Positions 40,655 to 49,118 of a stretch of DNA of 52,413 nucleotides are shown here, one piece after another (positions within the stretch are counted from its first letter, which is position 1; every line of letters starts with the position of its first letter). The position numbers were made by a program, and so were the translations under genes. The notes beneath the pieces are model-generated. The model saw only the letters and a program-made list of their open reading frames with translations. It did no database searches and was not told the origin of the DNA. This stretch comes from Bacteroidales bacterium (GTDB taxonomy: Bacteria; Bacteroidota; Bacteroidia; Bacteroidales; UBA10428), in the NCBI GenBank assembly GCA_035299085.1, contig DATGXG010000050.1:1-52413 (forward strand). Reading direction: 5' to 3'.

Positions 40655-41365
40655 TTAAAATTCCCATCGCACGGCCAGGGTAGGCGAGAACTGCCAGTCG
40701 TTAGGACCCACGGGAAAATTCCGGCTTATTTCCACTTCACCGCCCAACCCGATTTTTTGTGTAACAAGGTACCATATCTGTGGTTCAGACTGAAAAACAA
40801 GTTCTTTTTTATCGGGATCAAAAAATTTGTCCTGTGACCAAAAATCGGCATACCCGGTCAGCAGGATTTTTCCTTTAAAGACAGGCTGAAACCATACAAG
40901 GGTAAACTGGAAATCGGGTGACCGGGCTCCTCTCGCAAGCCGGCAAAGCCATTGGGTGGTCAGGACAAAGCTACCTAATTTGACCGGATGACTGAATCCC
41001 GTGAGAAAGACACTGTTGTAAGTGAAGGCGCCCAGCGTATCGGTGGACACGGGGAAAGCTCCAAAGCCGTCATTATACTCAATATGAAAAGTAAGCTCAT
41101 CGAAAAATTTTTTATCTCTCAACCCGGGGATATAAAATTCTCTTGAGATTTCCCAATATGCGCCAGACATGCTTCGGGGATGGCCCGGTAAATTGTAATC
41201 GAAATCAACGAACCAGAATGTTGAACCCAGGGTGTCAGGTTTAAACATTTCAAGCGTTGAAGTTATAAATTTCCGGTCCTTACCGAAATCATAGTGCACC
41301 TGTAAATTCTGAGCACTCACTTTTAAGGCTAAAATTGCGGGGAACAGTAAAATTAACTTCTTCAT
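40655..41365 (-). CDS. DUF5020 family outer-membrane protein (Tsx-like barrel)
   Basis: A 236-residue exported protein. Signal peptide MKKLILLFPAILALKVSAQ, then LQVHYDFGKDRKFITSTLEM, a FWFVDFDYNLPG strand, a SGAYWEISREFYIPG strand and a final AVRWEF. The alternating aromatic and polar strands and the terminal aromatic residue fit a small beta-barrel; DUF5020 is related to nucleoside-specific channel Tsx. Transport of nucleosides is suggested by family only. It has its own TAnnTTTG element and is divergent from the gene at 41420. Confidence 0.88.
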   Translation of the reverse strand: MKKLILLFPAILALKVSAQNLQVHYDFGKDRKFITSTLEMFKPDTLGSTFWFVDFDYNLPGHPRSMSGAYWEISREFYIPGLRDKKFFDELTFHIEYNDGFGAFPVSTDTLGAFTYNSVFLTGFSHPVKLGSFVLTTQWLCRLARGARSPDFQFTLVWFQPVFKGKILLTGYADFWSQDKFFDPDKKELVFQSEPQIWYLVTQKIGLGGEVEISRNFPVGPNDWQFSPTLAVRWEF

Positions 41366-41384
41366 TTCACGTTAAAAAAGAGGT

Positions 41385-41392
41385 CAAAAATA
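41385..41392 (-). promoter_or_regulatory. Putative -7 element for the DUF5020 gene
   Basis: The minus strand reads TATTTTTG, matching TAnnTTTG, 19 nt before the start codon. Confidence 0.5.
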
Positions 41393-41419
41393 CATTATTT
41401 TTACAGAAATATATTGGAT

Positions 41420-42160
41420 ATGAGTTACCGGCATACTTTGGAAGCTGCATTGGAAAGCCTTTATGAAGTGGAGGATCTTTTGAAAGGATTCTCCGACAAC
41501 AATCAGGTACCACCTATCGAAATTGATCTTGCTTTGCAGAAATTGCGGAATCTGTATGAATTGTTGCTGCTGATCAGGGGAATTGATACGTTGCCGCAGC
41601 ATACCAAACAACCTGTTACATCACCTGATAGAGCCGACGCACCTGTTAAGGAAGATAAAACACCTGAACCGCCAGAACAAAAAAAAATACAGGTCACTGA
41701 ACCTGAAGCAAAACCTCCGGAGGTTATTACAGAGAAAATTAAGGAAACGGTTGTGGAGATTAAGGAAGCATATATTGAGAAAAAGGAGGAAACGGTAAAA
41801 AAATCGAGGGCTGAAAAAAATATGCAGACTCTTGCCGATCAGTTCCGCGACAGAACAACGCTGCTTGAGAGCCTGCATCAAACGTATGGCCGCGAATCGG
41901 AACACACGGCTCATATCAAACCGGTATCCGACCTGATGGCCGCCATAGCGCTGAACGACAGGTTTACATTCGTTCGTGAACTGTTCAATAATGATAAGAC
42001 TGCTTTTGAAAATGCCATCGCCGTTCTGAATAATTCGGCCAATTTCAATGAAGCCTACAATTTTATGAGTCAGCAATTCAATTGGGATATGGACAGTGAG
42101 CCAGTGCAGATGCTACTTGATATAATCCGTCGCAAATTCATAAAGGGCAGGCATGAGTAA
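41420..42160 (+). CDS. Conserved hypothetical protein overlapping rsmI
   Basis: A 246-residue soluble protein without signal or membrane segments. The ATG at 41420 is preferred to a TTG two codons earlier. Residues 1-60 are helical (a short SYRHTLEAALESLYEVEDLL start); residues 65-135 are low-complexity with Pro, Glu and Lys (PVKEDKTPEPPEQKKIQVTE). The conserved part is the last 100 residues, with KPVSDLMAAIALNDRFTFVR, ELFNNDKTAFENAIAVLNNS and FNEAYNFMSQQFNWD. This C-terminal module occurs in many Bacteroidota next to rsmI; I cannot assign a function. Its stop codon overlaps the rsmI start (ATGAGTAA), so translation is coupled. Confidence 0.8.
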   Translation: MSYRHTLEAALESLYEVEDLLKGFSDNNQVPPIEIDLALQKLRNLYELLLLIRGIDTLPQHTKQPVTSPDRADAPVKEDKTPEPPEQKKIQVTEPEAKPPEVITEKIKETVVEIKEAYIEKKEETVKKSRAEKNMQTLADQFRDRTTLLESLHQTYGRESEHTAHIKPVSDLMAAIALNDRFTFVRELFNNDKTAFENAIAVLNNSANFNEAYNFMSQQFNWDMDSEPVQMLLDIIRRKFIKGRHE

Positions 42161-42824
42161 ATTATTTGTAGTTCCCACACCTGTAGGAAACCTTGAAGAC
42201 ATTACACTGCGGGCAATACGGGTTCTGAAGGAAGTAAGCCTGGTGCTTGCGGAAGATACAAGAACAACACGTAAACTGTTCACTCATTATGGAATTAATA
42301 CCCGCCTTGAATCCTATCATATTTTCAATGAACATCAGAAAACCGCAGAACTGGCTGATCGAATAGCTGGCGGAGAATTGACCGCGCTTGTAAGCGACGC
42401 AGGAACGCCGTCTATTTCCGACCCCGGATTTATGCTGGTTCGTGAATGCCTGAAAAATAACATACCCGTTGAATGTTTACCCGGAGCAACGGCATTGATC
42501 CCGGCTCTTGTCAATTCAGGTTTTCCAAGCGATAAATTCTGTTTCGAGGGATTTCTGCCCCATAAAAAAGGTAGGCAAACAAGGCTTAAACAGATGGCTG
42601 AAGAGGAACGGACTATCATTGTGTATGAATCACCGCATCGCATCTTACGTACATTGCAGGAACTAAAGAATGTAATGGGCGAAACAAGGCTGTGTTCAGT
42701 ATCCCGTGAAATCTCAAAAGTGCATGAAGAAAATGTAAGGGGCACTTTTGATGAGCTGATTGCCCATTTCTCAAAGAGTGAACCGAGAGGGGAGTTCGTG
42801 GTGGTGATTAGTGCGTGTGAATAG
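42153..42824 (+). CDS. rsmI: 16S rRNA (cytidine-1402-2'-O)-methyltransferase
   Basis: A 223-residue enzyme of the tetrapyrrole methylase fold that methylates the ribose of C1402 in 16S rRNA with SAM. Signatures are KLFVVPTPVGNLEDITLRAI, LVLAEDTRTTRKLF, LVSDAGTPSISDPG, VECLPGATALIPAL and FCFEGFLPHKKGRQ, and a PHRILRTLQEL end segment. All main motifs are intact and length is normal to slightly short at the C-terminus. It overlaps the preceding hypothetical gene by eight nt. Its last codons (VVISACE) come from a heptamer repeat that continues past the stop codon. Confidence 0.96.
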   Translation: MSKLFVVPTPVGNLEDITLRAIRVLKEVSLVLAEDTRTTRKLFTHYGINTRLESYHIFNEHQKTAELADRIAGGELTALVSDAGTPSISDPGFMLVRECLKNNIPVECLPGATALIPALVNSGFPSDKFCFEGFLPHKKGRQTRLKQMAEEERTIIVYESPHRILRTLQELKNVMGETRLCSVSREISKVHEENVRGTFDELIAHFSKSEPRGEFVVVISACE

Positions 42825-42837
42825 TGATTAGTGACTG
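42804..42837 (+). repeat. GTGATTA-type heptamer repeat across the rsmI stop codon
   Basis: GTGATTA, GTGCGTG, TGAATA, GTGATTA, GTGACTG. The stop TAG (42822-42824) lies within it. The same units occur in a longer array at 50243. Confidence 0.7.
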
Positions 42838-42845
42838 TACCGGCC

Positions 42846-44249
42846 TTACAACCTGTAATTCACCCTTAACGAAAAAGCGGTTATATTCCTGCCGTTGCCG
42901 GTATTACGGATGTAGTTGCCGGCGGTGAAACAGCCTCCGTAAAGCAGGATGGCTATGTGTTTATTCGGCACATAAAGCAGATCGAATGCTGCGCCGTTCA
43001 GAATGTGGCGGCCGAGCTCAATTCCTTCCTCATTTTTTATTCTTGTCATTTTCCGCATGTCCGACGGATACATGCCGTCATTTCCCGATAACCGGTTTAC
43101 ATTCAGATATCTCAATATTAGGGTAAGGCAGGGCGAGAACATGAATTCAGCTTCAGGTGAAACAAGCACAATGTTTGCCGGTCCCACCGGTGTCAGGTCA
43201 TAAACCGGAGGTTTTGCAGATACCGGCCTGAAAGTATTCAGTTCATTATCATTAGCTTTTTTGTCGCCTGAAAAAGCTGATGCTCTTAATGTAAATTTCG
43301 GTTGAAAAATGGCTTCATTAAAACGGTATGAAACCTGGGGTGAAACATGCCAGGCTTTTACGTTGCTTTTGCCATGCTTCCCATTCTGAAGGGTTATTTC
43401 TATTTCATAATTAAGATTGCCTTTTATCCGCGCAATGCGTGTTCCCAGGTAATTCCTGGTATCATCAGCAGTATCGGATGCAAATATGGCGTTGTGAAAT
43501 CCGGCATTGAAGTAATATAATTCGGCCTGATGGTTTTGAATGGCTGACGATGAAAAATACGCGCCGTAAATATGTTCCTGTTTCCGTCGTGAATTATCGA
43601 AGACGCCCGGTTTATACAGTACAGGCTGAACAGCCATCAGATCCAGTTTGTACTTACCTGCATTCAGGGCTGCCTGTACTCCGTCGAAATTTTGCCTGAT
43701 TGTCGGGCCGTCACGAAGTGCCAGGATCCTTTCCGCGCCATAACTCAATTCCTGCCTTCCGGCCCTTAGTCTGAAACCCAACTTTCCTTTGAATTCTAAA
43801 TCCGCAAAACCCTGCATCACACCCAGATCATCCCTGTCAGCCTTATGCAGTTCAGGATTACGACCATTGGCATGACAACTGTTGAGTTGGATAAAAAATC
43901 GAAGCCAGCTGTTAACCATGATATCAGTGTGTAGCAGCAGGCGGTGCTGCATGTAAATGTCCTCATCATCCGAACCGGTTGGCACATCTCCGAAATTGAC
44001 ATGACTGAAATACCTGAACTGCTCCCGGTCTTCACCACCGAAGGATATTGAAGGGTATGCCGAAGATGAGGGATGGATATCTTTGATGAGCCTGTGCACC
44101 TTCCAATCGGCCGAATCATTTGAAAGTTCTTTATTGTTATCATTGGCCCTCATGGCAGGAAGGAAATGACTGATCTGTGAAAAAAGCAAAGAATAATGCA
44201 GTATAAGCAGAAAAAAAATCAGTAAAATCTTTCGGCCTGATGCAAGCAT
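42846..44249 (-). CDS. Alginate-export-type outer-membrane porin
   Basis: A 467-residue outer-membrane protein with a hydrophobic N-terminal export segment (ILLIFFLLILHYSLLFSQI). The family signatures of PF13372 (alginate_exp) are visible: SFGGEDREQFRYFSHVNFG, HRLLLHTDIMVNSWLRFFIQ, LRAGRQELSYGAERILALRD and FDGVQAALNAGKYKLDLMAV. The C-terminal end FSLRVNYRL has the aromatic-x-aromatic pattern of barrel proteins. Family members are monomeric barrels that let negatively charged polymers or oligomers cross the outer membrane; in Bacteroidota the substrate is usually unknown. It is convergent with rsmI with a 21-nt gap. Confidence 0.85.
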   Translation of the reverse strand: MLASGRKILLIFFLLILHYSLLFSQISHFLPAMRANDNNKELSNDSADWKVHRLIKDIHPSSSAYPSISFGGEDREQFRYFSHVNFGDVPTGSDDEDIYMQHRLLLHTDIMVNSWLRFFIQLNSCHANGRNPELHKADRDDLGVMQGFADLEFKGKLGFRLRAGRQELSYGAERILALRDGPTIRQNFDGVQAALNAGKYKLDLMAVQPVLYKPGVFDNSRRKQEHIYGAYFSSSAIQNHQAELYYFNAGFHNAIFASDTADDTRNYLGTRIARIKGNLNYEIEITLQNGKHGKSNVKAWHVSPQVSYRFNEAIFQPKFTLRASAFSGDKKANDNELNTFRPVSAKPPVYDLTPVGPANIVLVSPEAEFMFSPCLTLILRYLNVNRLSGNDGMYPSDMRKMTRIKNEEGIELGRHILNGAAFDLLYVPNKHIAILLYGGCFTAGNYIRNTGNGRNITAFSLRVNYRL

Positions 44250-44303
44250 GCACTTATATTATTAAATTAGCAAAAGGTCACGAATATAATTAATTTTTAA
44301 AGA

Positions 44304-44750
44304 GTGCTTCGACTAAAGCCCCATCATCTGATTGACATAATCAGGAACATCGGTCATCAGCGACCGCTTGTGCCGCATGATTACGGACATGCGCAACATT
44401 CCATTACGCGCAGTATACTTGAAGATCCCAACCAGGATATTCATTTTGTTCTTGAAGCGGATGATCTGTGTTCCCCCTGTGTACACCTGAAAAACGGTAC
44501 ATGTGATGATCTGCTGCCACAATTCTCTCATCCTGTATTGAAGCATAATTACAATAATGAACTGGATCATATTCTCGTAAGGTTTTTTGAAATAGCCGAA
44601 GGTTGTATACTTCCGCTTGCGGAATTTATCCAGCTTGTTGAGGAAAACCTCGAAGGTCTTATTCCCCTGTGCACCCACCCCGGCGAAAGCTATGAATACC
44701 GTCGTGAAGGGTTGATGAAGGGGATAAAAATTCTCAGGACTAAATTGTAG
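44304..44750 (+). CDS. Cys-containing conserved protein, DUF1284-like
   Basis: A 148-residue soluble protein. The start codon is GTG at 44304. The start LRLKPHHLIDIIRNIG and the motif ADDLCSPCVHLKNGTCDD fit the DUF1284 pattern (R-x-HHL start and a Cys-rich centre), here with three Cys in 12 residues plus a later IPLCTHPGE. Metal or iron-sulfur binding is likely from the spacing of Cys and His. Family assignment is tentative. It precedes the methyltransferase gene by 61 nt. Confidence 0.6.
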   Translation: MLRLKPHHLIDIIRNIGHQRPLVPHDYGHAQHSITRSILEDPNQDIHFVLEADDLCSPCVHLKNGTCDDLLPQFSHPVLKHNYNNELDHILVRFFEIAEGCILPLAEFIQLVEENLEGLIPLCTHPGESYEYRREGLMKGIKILRTKL

Positions 44751-44811
44751 TTTTCGGAATTCTGGATTGTTATAAGGAAATCGCTAATTTTAGACCCGCT
44801 AATAATTTTAT

Positions 44812-45504
44812 ATGACTGAAATAAAACCTATTACAATGCCGGGAACGCATCAGCGGTTCCTTGAATATTTTAAAAAGCAGGCGGAACCCGTCAGTTGTAA
44901 GGCTCTTGATATGGGAGCCGGTCACGGTGCCTTCAGTCAGCGTTTGTTCAACATGGGTTATGATGTTCATGCCTGTGATCTTTTTCCTGAAATTTTTGAA
45001 TTCGATAAGATAGCGTGTACGAAAGTTGATATCACAAAACCTTTTCCCTATCCGGATAATACGTTCGACCTGATCATTGCCATTGAAGTGAGCGAGCATA
45101 TTGCCGATCATGAAATGTTTTTCAGTGAATCAGGCAGGGTACTGAAACCCGGAGGCCGGCTGTATATTACCACTCCAAACATACTCACACTGAAATCAAG
45201 GATACGATTCCTTTTTTCAGGATTTTTCCTTGCTTTTAAACCGCTACAACTTGATAATTATGACGGGCTTCAGCATATTTCATCTTTGACATTGGATCAA
45301 TACAATTACATTGCAGTGAAATATCACTTTGATACTGCTGATCTGTCAATCGACAGGGAACAAAGCACCTCAAAATGGTGGTTGTTTTTCCTGTTTCCTC
45401 TTATATGGCTGTATCCTAAAGTGAAAAAAATCAATCCAAAACACAATACCCGTAAATTATTACTCGGGAGACTACTGTTCCTGAAATTCAAAAACCACAA
45501 ATAA
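44812..45504 (+). CDS. Class I SAM-dependent methyltransferase (Methyltransf_11/23 type)
   Basis: A 230-residue enzyme with motif I ALDMGAGHGAFSQRL, an acidic strand-two end (VHACDLFPEIF), motif IV FDLIIAIEVSEHIAD and post-motif LKPGGRLYITTPNILTLKSR. The C-terminal 80 residues have a hydrophobic patch (WWLFFLFPLIWLYPKVKKI) that might sit on a membrane. Relatives act on lipid-like or polysaccharide acceptors. The next gene begins one nt after its stop codon, so it opens a tight run 44812-48071. Confidence 0.85.
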   Translation: MTEIKPITMPGTHQRFLEYFKKQAEPVSCKALDMGAGHGAFSQRLFNMGYDVHACDLFPEIFEFDKIACTKVDITKPFPYPDNTFDLIIAIEVSEHIADHEMFFSESGRVLKPGGRLYITTPNILTLKSRIRFLFSGFFLAFKPLQLDNYDGLQHISSLTLDQYNYIAVKYHFDTADLSIDREQSTSKWWLFFLFPLIWLYPKVKKINPKHNTRKLLLGRLLFLKFKNHK

Positions 45505-45505
45505 T

Positions 45506-45976
45506 ATGAATACAAGACAAATTATTGACATTTTCCTGAATGAGAAAAAAATGGCTCTTGCCGGTGTTTCTCACAATCCCAGGAAGTTTGGTTTCCTGCT
45601 GTTTAAAACCGCAAAGGAAAGGGGCTTTGATGTTATTCCTGTAAATCCCAAGGGCGGAAATCTTGAAAACATTGATGTGGTGAAAGCCGTGGCCGACCTC
45701 GACAGCAGCGTTCAGAACCTGCTTATCGCAACCCATAAAAGGGATACCAAAAAAGTCCTTGAAGAAGCGATTGCAAAAGGAATTAAAAATATATGGATAC
45801 AGAACGGATGCGAGTCGCCTGAAGCCCTTAAACTCGCAGCAGAAAAAAACATAGACATCGTTTCCAAAGCCTGTTTTCTCATGTACGCTGCGCCAAAAGG
45901 CATGCACAAATTCCACCAGACAATTGCCAAATGGACAGGTAAGTATATGAAGGAAATGGTTGTGTCAGTAAACTGA
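45506..45976 (+). CDS. CoA-binding domain protein (CoA_binding_2 family)
   Basis: A 156-residue Rossmann-type protein like YccU. Conserved features are KKMALAGVSHNPRKFGFLLF with the nucleotide-binding turn, FDVIPVNPKGGNLENIDVVK, DSSVQNLLIATHKRDTKKVL and then KNIWIQNGCESPEALKLAAE, and a FLMYAAPKGMHKFHQ end. The family binds CoA or related nucleotides; its role is unclear. It begins directly after the methyltransferase gene and ends five nt before the ABC ATPase gene, so it is in the operon. Confidence 0.9.
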   Translation: MNTRQIIDIFLNEKKMALAGVSHNPRKFGFLLFKTAKERGFDVIPVNPKGGNLENIDVVKAVADLDSSVQNLLIATHKRDTKKVLEEAIAKGIKNIWIQNGCESPEALKLAAEKNIDIVSKACFLMYAAPKGMHKFHQTIAKWTGKYMKEMVVSVN

Positions 45977-45981
45977 CAACA

Positions 45982-46908
45982 ATGAAACCAATGGTGGAAG
46001 TTGACCGGGTTGTGAAAAAATTCGGCGACTTCACTGCCGTAAATGACCTCAGTTTTACGGTTGAAGAAAATGAAATTTTCGGCCTGCTTGGCCCCAACGG
46101 TGCAGGTAAAACAACAACAATAAATATGATTTGCGGTTTGCTTTCTCCTTCAGTGGGAAGCATCCGTTTTCCCAAAAATGGCAACAAGTTCCAAAAGTAC
46201 GGTATAGGGTTTTGTTCCCAGGAGAATATACTTTATCCCAGGTTAACCTGTTTTGAACAGCTCGTTTTTACAGGGAATATGTTCGGTATCCCGGTGAAAC
46301 AGGCACGCCGCAATGCTTTGAAACTACTGGCTGATCTGGGATTGTCCGATAAAACAAATGCCATGGCCTACGGACTTTCAGGTGGTATGAAACGCAGGCT
46401 TAACATTTGCCTGGCCCTGATCCACGACCCGGAATTGCTCATACTTGATGAACCTGAAGCAGGCCTCGATCCGCAAAGCAGGATACTGGTCAGGGATTAT
46501 ATCAGGAACATGGGAAATCAGAAAACCGTTATCCTTACCACGCATAATATGGATGAAGCCGACAGGCTTGCGGACCGAATTGCCATCATGGATTACGGCA
46601 AACTGCTGAAACTGGATACGCCTTCGAAACTGAAAGCAACAGTGGGTAGCGGAAACTTACTTGAATTATTTCTGAAGGGATCTCCAGAAGCCATTCTTGC
46701 ATTTAAAAATAAACCTGAAATTGTTCCAAGGCTTGTAAACCCTGAATCTTCAGAAATTCTCCTAAGGCATGAAGATTTTACAGAGGTTTTTACCCTGGTG
46801 AATGCGCTTACAGCGGATTGCGGAATAACCATCAGTGAATTCAGGCTTCGTGAGAATACTCTCGAAGATGTTTTTATTCAATTAACCGGCAGAACCCTTC
46901 GGCAATGA
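45982..46908 (+). CDS. ABC transporter ATP-binding protein (exporter type)
   Basis: A 308-residue ATPase of the DrrA/CcmA-like branch. Walker A is GPNGAGKTTT, the signature is LSGGMKRRLN, Walker B is LLILDEPEAGLDP, and the H-loop is in TTHNMDEADR. The C-terminal 80 residues form an extension (LKATVGSGNLLELFLKG) found in ABC-2 exporters. It is fused by an ATGA overlap to the permease gene, so the two encode one transporter. Substrate could be a lipid, antibiotic or sodium; nothing in the sequence decides. Confidence 0.95.
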   Translation: MKPMVEVDRVVKKFGDFTAVNDLSFTVEENEIFGLLGPNGAGKTTTINMICGLLSPSVGSIRFPKNGNKFQKYGIGFCSQENILYPRLTCFEQLVFTGNMFGIPVKQARRNALKLLADLGLSDKTNAMAYGLSGGMKRRLNICLALIHDPELLILDEPEAGLDPQSRILVRDYIRNMGNQKTVILTTHNMDEADRLADRIAIMDYGKLLKLDTPSKLKATVGSGNLLELFLKGSPEAILAFKNKPEIVPRLVNPESSEILLRHEDFTEVFTLVNALTADCGITISEFRLRENTLEDVFIQLTGRTLRQ

Positions 46909-48071
46909 AACTATTCAGTGTTATTACAAAGAGCTTTAGAGAGCAGGTAAGAAGTTACTGGGTGCTGCTTTTGTCGCTCATCATGGGGCCGTTCTTTATA
47001 TTTGTCTATTACCTCATTGTGGAATCATCAAAGCCCGGTTATGATGTGCTTGTCCTGAATAATGACAAGGGGTACGTTACAGGTAATTTAAGCGAAAACA
47101 TGGGCCGCTCGGCCATTGCCTACATTTCTGAAAGCATTGCCGATTCTTCATTTATTCCTGTCCGTTTAAAGGAAATAACAGACAGGGAAACAGGCATTTC
47201 AAGTATAAAAAATAAAGAATCGGATGCCCTCATTATTTTTCCCCCGGAATTTTCTTCGCGTATCCGTGAAAGGATAAACAATGATTCAACAGGGGGCATA
47301 CCCGTTGAAATTGTCGGTGACGTTACATCCGCCGGTTATTTGCTTTCGGCAATATGGGTGAATGAAACCATAAACAACTACCTGAACGAGGCGACAGGTA
47401 ATAAAAACCTGCTGGATGTACACGAAACCGCACTGGGATCGTCAGCAGGAATGGATGATTTTGATATGATCGTTCCCGGCCTGCTTATCATATCTCTTAT
47501 TATGCTGATGTTTACAGCCAGCATTGCCTTTGTATCTGAAGTGGAAAACAAAACCATTTTAAGGCTCAGGCTTTCAGATATAAACGCATGGGAATTCCTC
47601 GGAGGAATAGGATTTGTACAAACCGTTGTAGGAATTCTTTCGATGATTCTCACCCTGTTAACTGCTGTTTCACTTGGTTTTGATTACCGGGGTTCTTTAT
47701 GGATCATGCTGCTTATTGCAGGACTGACGAGCATATCCATTATTTCATTCAGTCTTATTATCGCCGCTGTAACCAAATCGACCAATGAAGTGCTTATTGT
47801 GGGCAATTTTCCCATGTTTTTGTTTATGTTTTTTACAGGTGCCGCTTTTCCGATGAAAGCACAACCCCTCTTTACTTTTGCCGGGTACCCGGTATCGGTT
47901 CAAAGCCTCATGTCACCTGTGCATGCCATTTCCGCCCTGAATAAAACACTGGTTATGGATATGGATGTCATAAGCATTGTGCCTGAGATCGTTTCACTTG
48001 TTCTACTCAGCATTATTTATTTTCTTATTGGTGCTTATATTTTTAACAGGCGTCATCTAAAACTTGCCTGA
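46905..48071 (+). CDS. ABC-2 type permease
   Basis: A 388-residue membrane protein: one N-terminal helix (YWVLLLSLIMGPFFIFVYYL), a periplasmic domain of about 170 residues, and five helices at the C-terminus (MIVPGLLIISLIMLMFTAS, an IGFVQTVVGILSMILTLL segment, IMLLIAGLTSISIISFSL, then FPMFLFMFFTGAAFP and IVPEIVSLVLLSIIYFL). This is the ABC2_membrane_3 layout. It overlaps the ATPase gene by four nt (ATGA). The run ends here; no T-rich hairpin was seen past the stop codon. Confidence 0.93.
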   Translation: MKLFSVITKSFREQVRSYWVLLLSLIMGPFFIFVYYLIVESSKPGYDVLVLNNDKGYVTGNLSENMGRSAIAYISESIADSSFIPVRLKEITDRETGISSIKNKESDALIIFPPEFSSRIRERINNDSTGGIPVEIVGDVTSAGYLLSAIWVNETINNYLNEATGNKNLLDVHETALGSSAGMDDFDMIVPGLLIISLIMLMFTASIAFVSEVENKTILRLRLSDINAWEFLGGIGFVQTVVGILSMILTLLTAVSLGFDYRGSLWIMLLIAGLTSISIISFSLIIAAVTKSTNEVLIVGNFPMFLFMFFTGAAFPMKAQPLFTFAGYPVSVQSLMSPVHAISALNKTLVMDMDVISIVPEIVSLVLLSIIYFLIGAYIFNRRHLKLA

Positions 48072-48172
48072 AAGTTCAAATTTCTTCCATAATATTTGGA
48101 AGTAATTCTGAATTGCTTATATTATAAACAAAATTTTTGATTATTATCTAATCATTTAAACGTTACCCTATC

Positions 48173-48514
48173 ATGAATAAAAAATTTATAGCCTGTTGCG
48201 GGCTGAATTGTGAGGTTTGCGATGCTTACATCGCCACAGTGAATAATGACGATGAACTCCGTAAAAAGACTGCCGAAAGCTGGCAGAAAATGTTCAATGT
48301 GCCTTCCATTCCTTACGAAACGATTAATTGCACAGGATGCCGTGAAAAAGGCGCCAAAATTGCGCACTGCAGTGAATGCCAGGTAAGGAATTGTGTCATC
48401 AGTAAAGGATTTGAAACGTGTGCCGATTGCGACGAACTGGGAACCTGTAAAATCGTGGCCCAAATCCATCAGTATTCACAGGAAGCTCTTGAGAACCTTA
48501 AGAAACTCAATTAA
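48173..48514 (+). CDS. DUF3795 cysteine-rich small protein
   Basis: A 113-residue soluble protein with 13 Cys. The DUF3795 pattern is complete: ACCGLNCEVCDAYIAT near the start, then TGCREKGAKIAHCSECQVR, NCVISKGFETCADCDELGTC. The pairs and triplets of Cys suggest one or two metal centres. The family is common in anaerobic Bacteroidota and Firmicutes and has no known role. It precedes the next gene by only three nt and is cotranscribed with it. Confidence 0.88.
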   Translation: MNKKFIACCGLNCEVCDAYIATVNNDDELRKKTAESWQKMFNVPSIPYETINCTGCREKGAKIAHCSECQVRNCVISKGFETCADCDELGTCKIVAQIHQYSQEALENLKKLN

Positions 48515-48517
48515 GCC

Positions 48518-49000
48518 ATGGCTGCACAAAAACCAGAAACCGAATGTTGTCCGCGTTATGTGCCTGAGAATTGGGATGACAAAACGCTTGAATGGCAACA
48601 AAAACAGTTTGTAAAAGCCAGTGTCAGAACGTTTATGTTTATGCCGCTGAATTTTGGGAGTGTTATGCGCAGGCTGAATAAGAAACTGCAGGAATCAAAT
48701 ATAAATGTGCCTGACTGGCTGTGTCTTTCAGATCATACATCGAAGTGGAACATGGATTTGTACCTGGCTGTGGATAAACCGGTAACAGGATTGCAGAATA
48801 CAACACTCAGCGGCAAGTTTTATACCAGGGTTTATGAAGGACCGTTTAAGGATACAGCAAAATGGTGTGATGATTATAAGAAGATTGCCGGAGAAAAAGG
48901 TATGGAAATTAAAAAATGGTACATGTGGTATACCACTTGTCCCGCCTGTGCCAAAAAATATGGAAAGAACTATGTTGCCATAATGGGCCAGGTAAATTGA
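48518..49000 (+). CDS. Conserved hypothetical protein (GyrI-like domain possible)
   Basis: A 160-residue soluble protein. It begins with TECCPRYVPENWDDKTLEWQ, then MPLNFGSVMRRLNKKLQESN, and a beta-rich second half with LYLAVDKPVTGLQNTTLSGK and FYTRVYEGPFKD, and a late WYMWYTTCPACAKKYGKNYV. The strand pattern suggests a GyrI/SOUL-like small-molecule fold, but the assignment is tentative. Databases call such sequences hydrolase without evidence that I can see. A late C-x-x-C motif is notable next to the Cys-rich DUF3795 gene that precedes it. Confidence 0.6.
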   Translation: MAAQKPETECCPRYVPENWDDKTLEWQQKQFVKASVRTFMFMPLNFGSVMRRLNKKLQESNINVPDWLCLSDHTSKWNMDLYLAVDKPVTGLQNTTLSGKFYTRVYEGPFKDTAKWCDDYKKIAGEKGMEIKKWYMWYTTCPACAKKYGKNYVAIMGQVN

Positions 49001-49118
49001 TTAAAAAGTATTCCCCGAAAATTGTTAGGTGAAACCCTCAATCTTTGCTGCAGTCGTCATGAGACGACTGCAGTTTAAGGATAAAAATCCTTACTTTAGT
49101 GCCTCAATTTACAGCACT

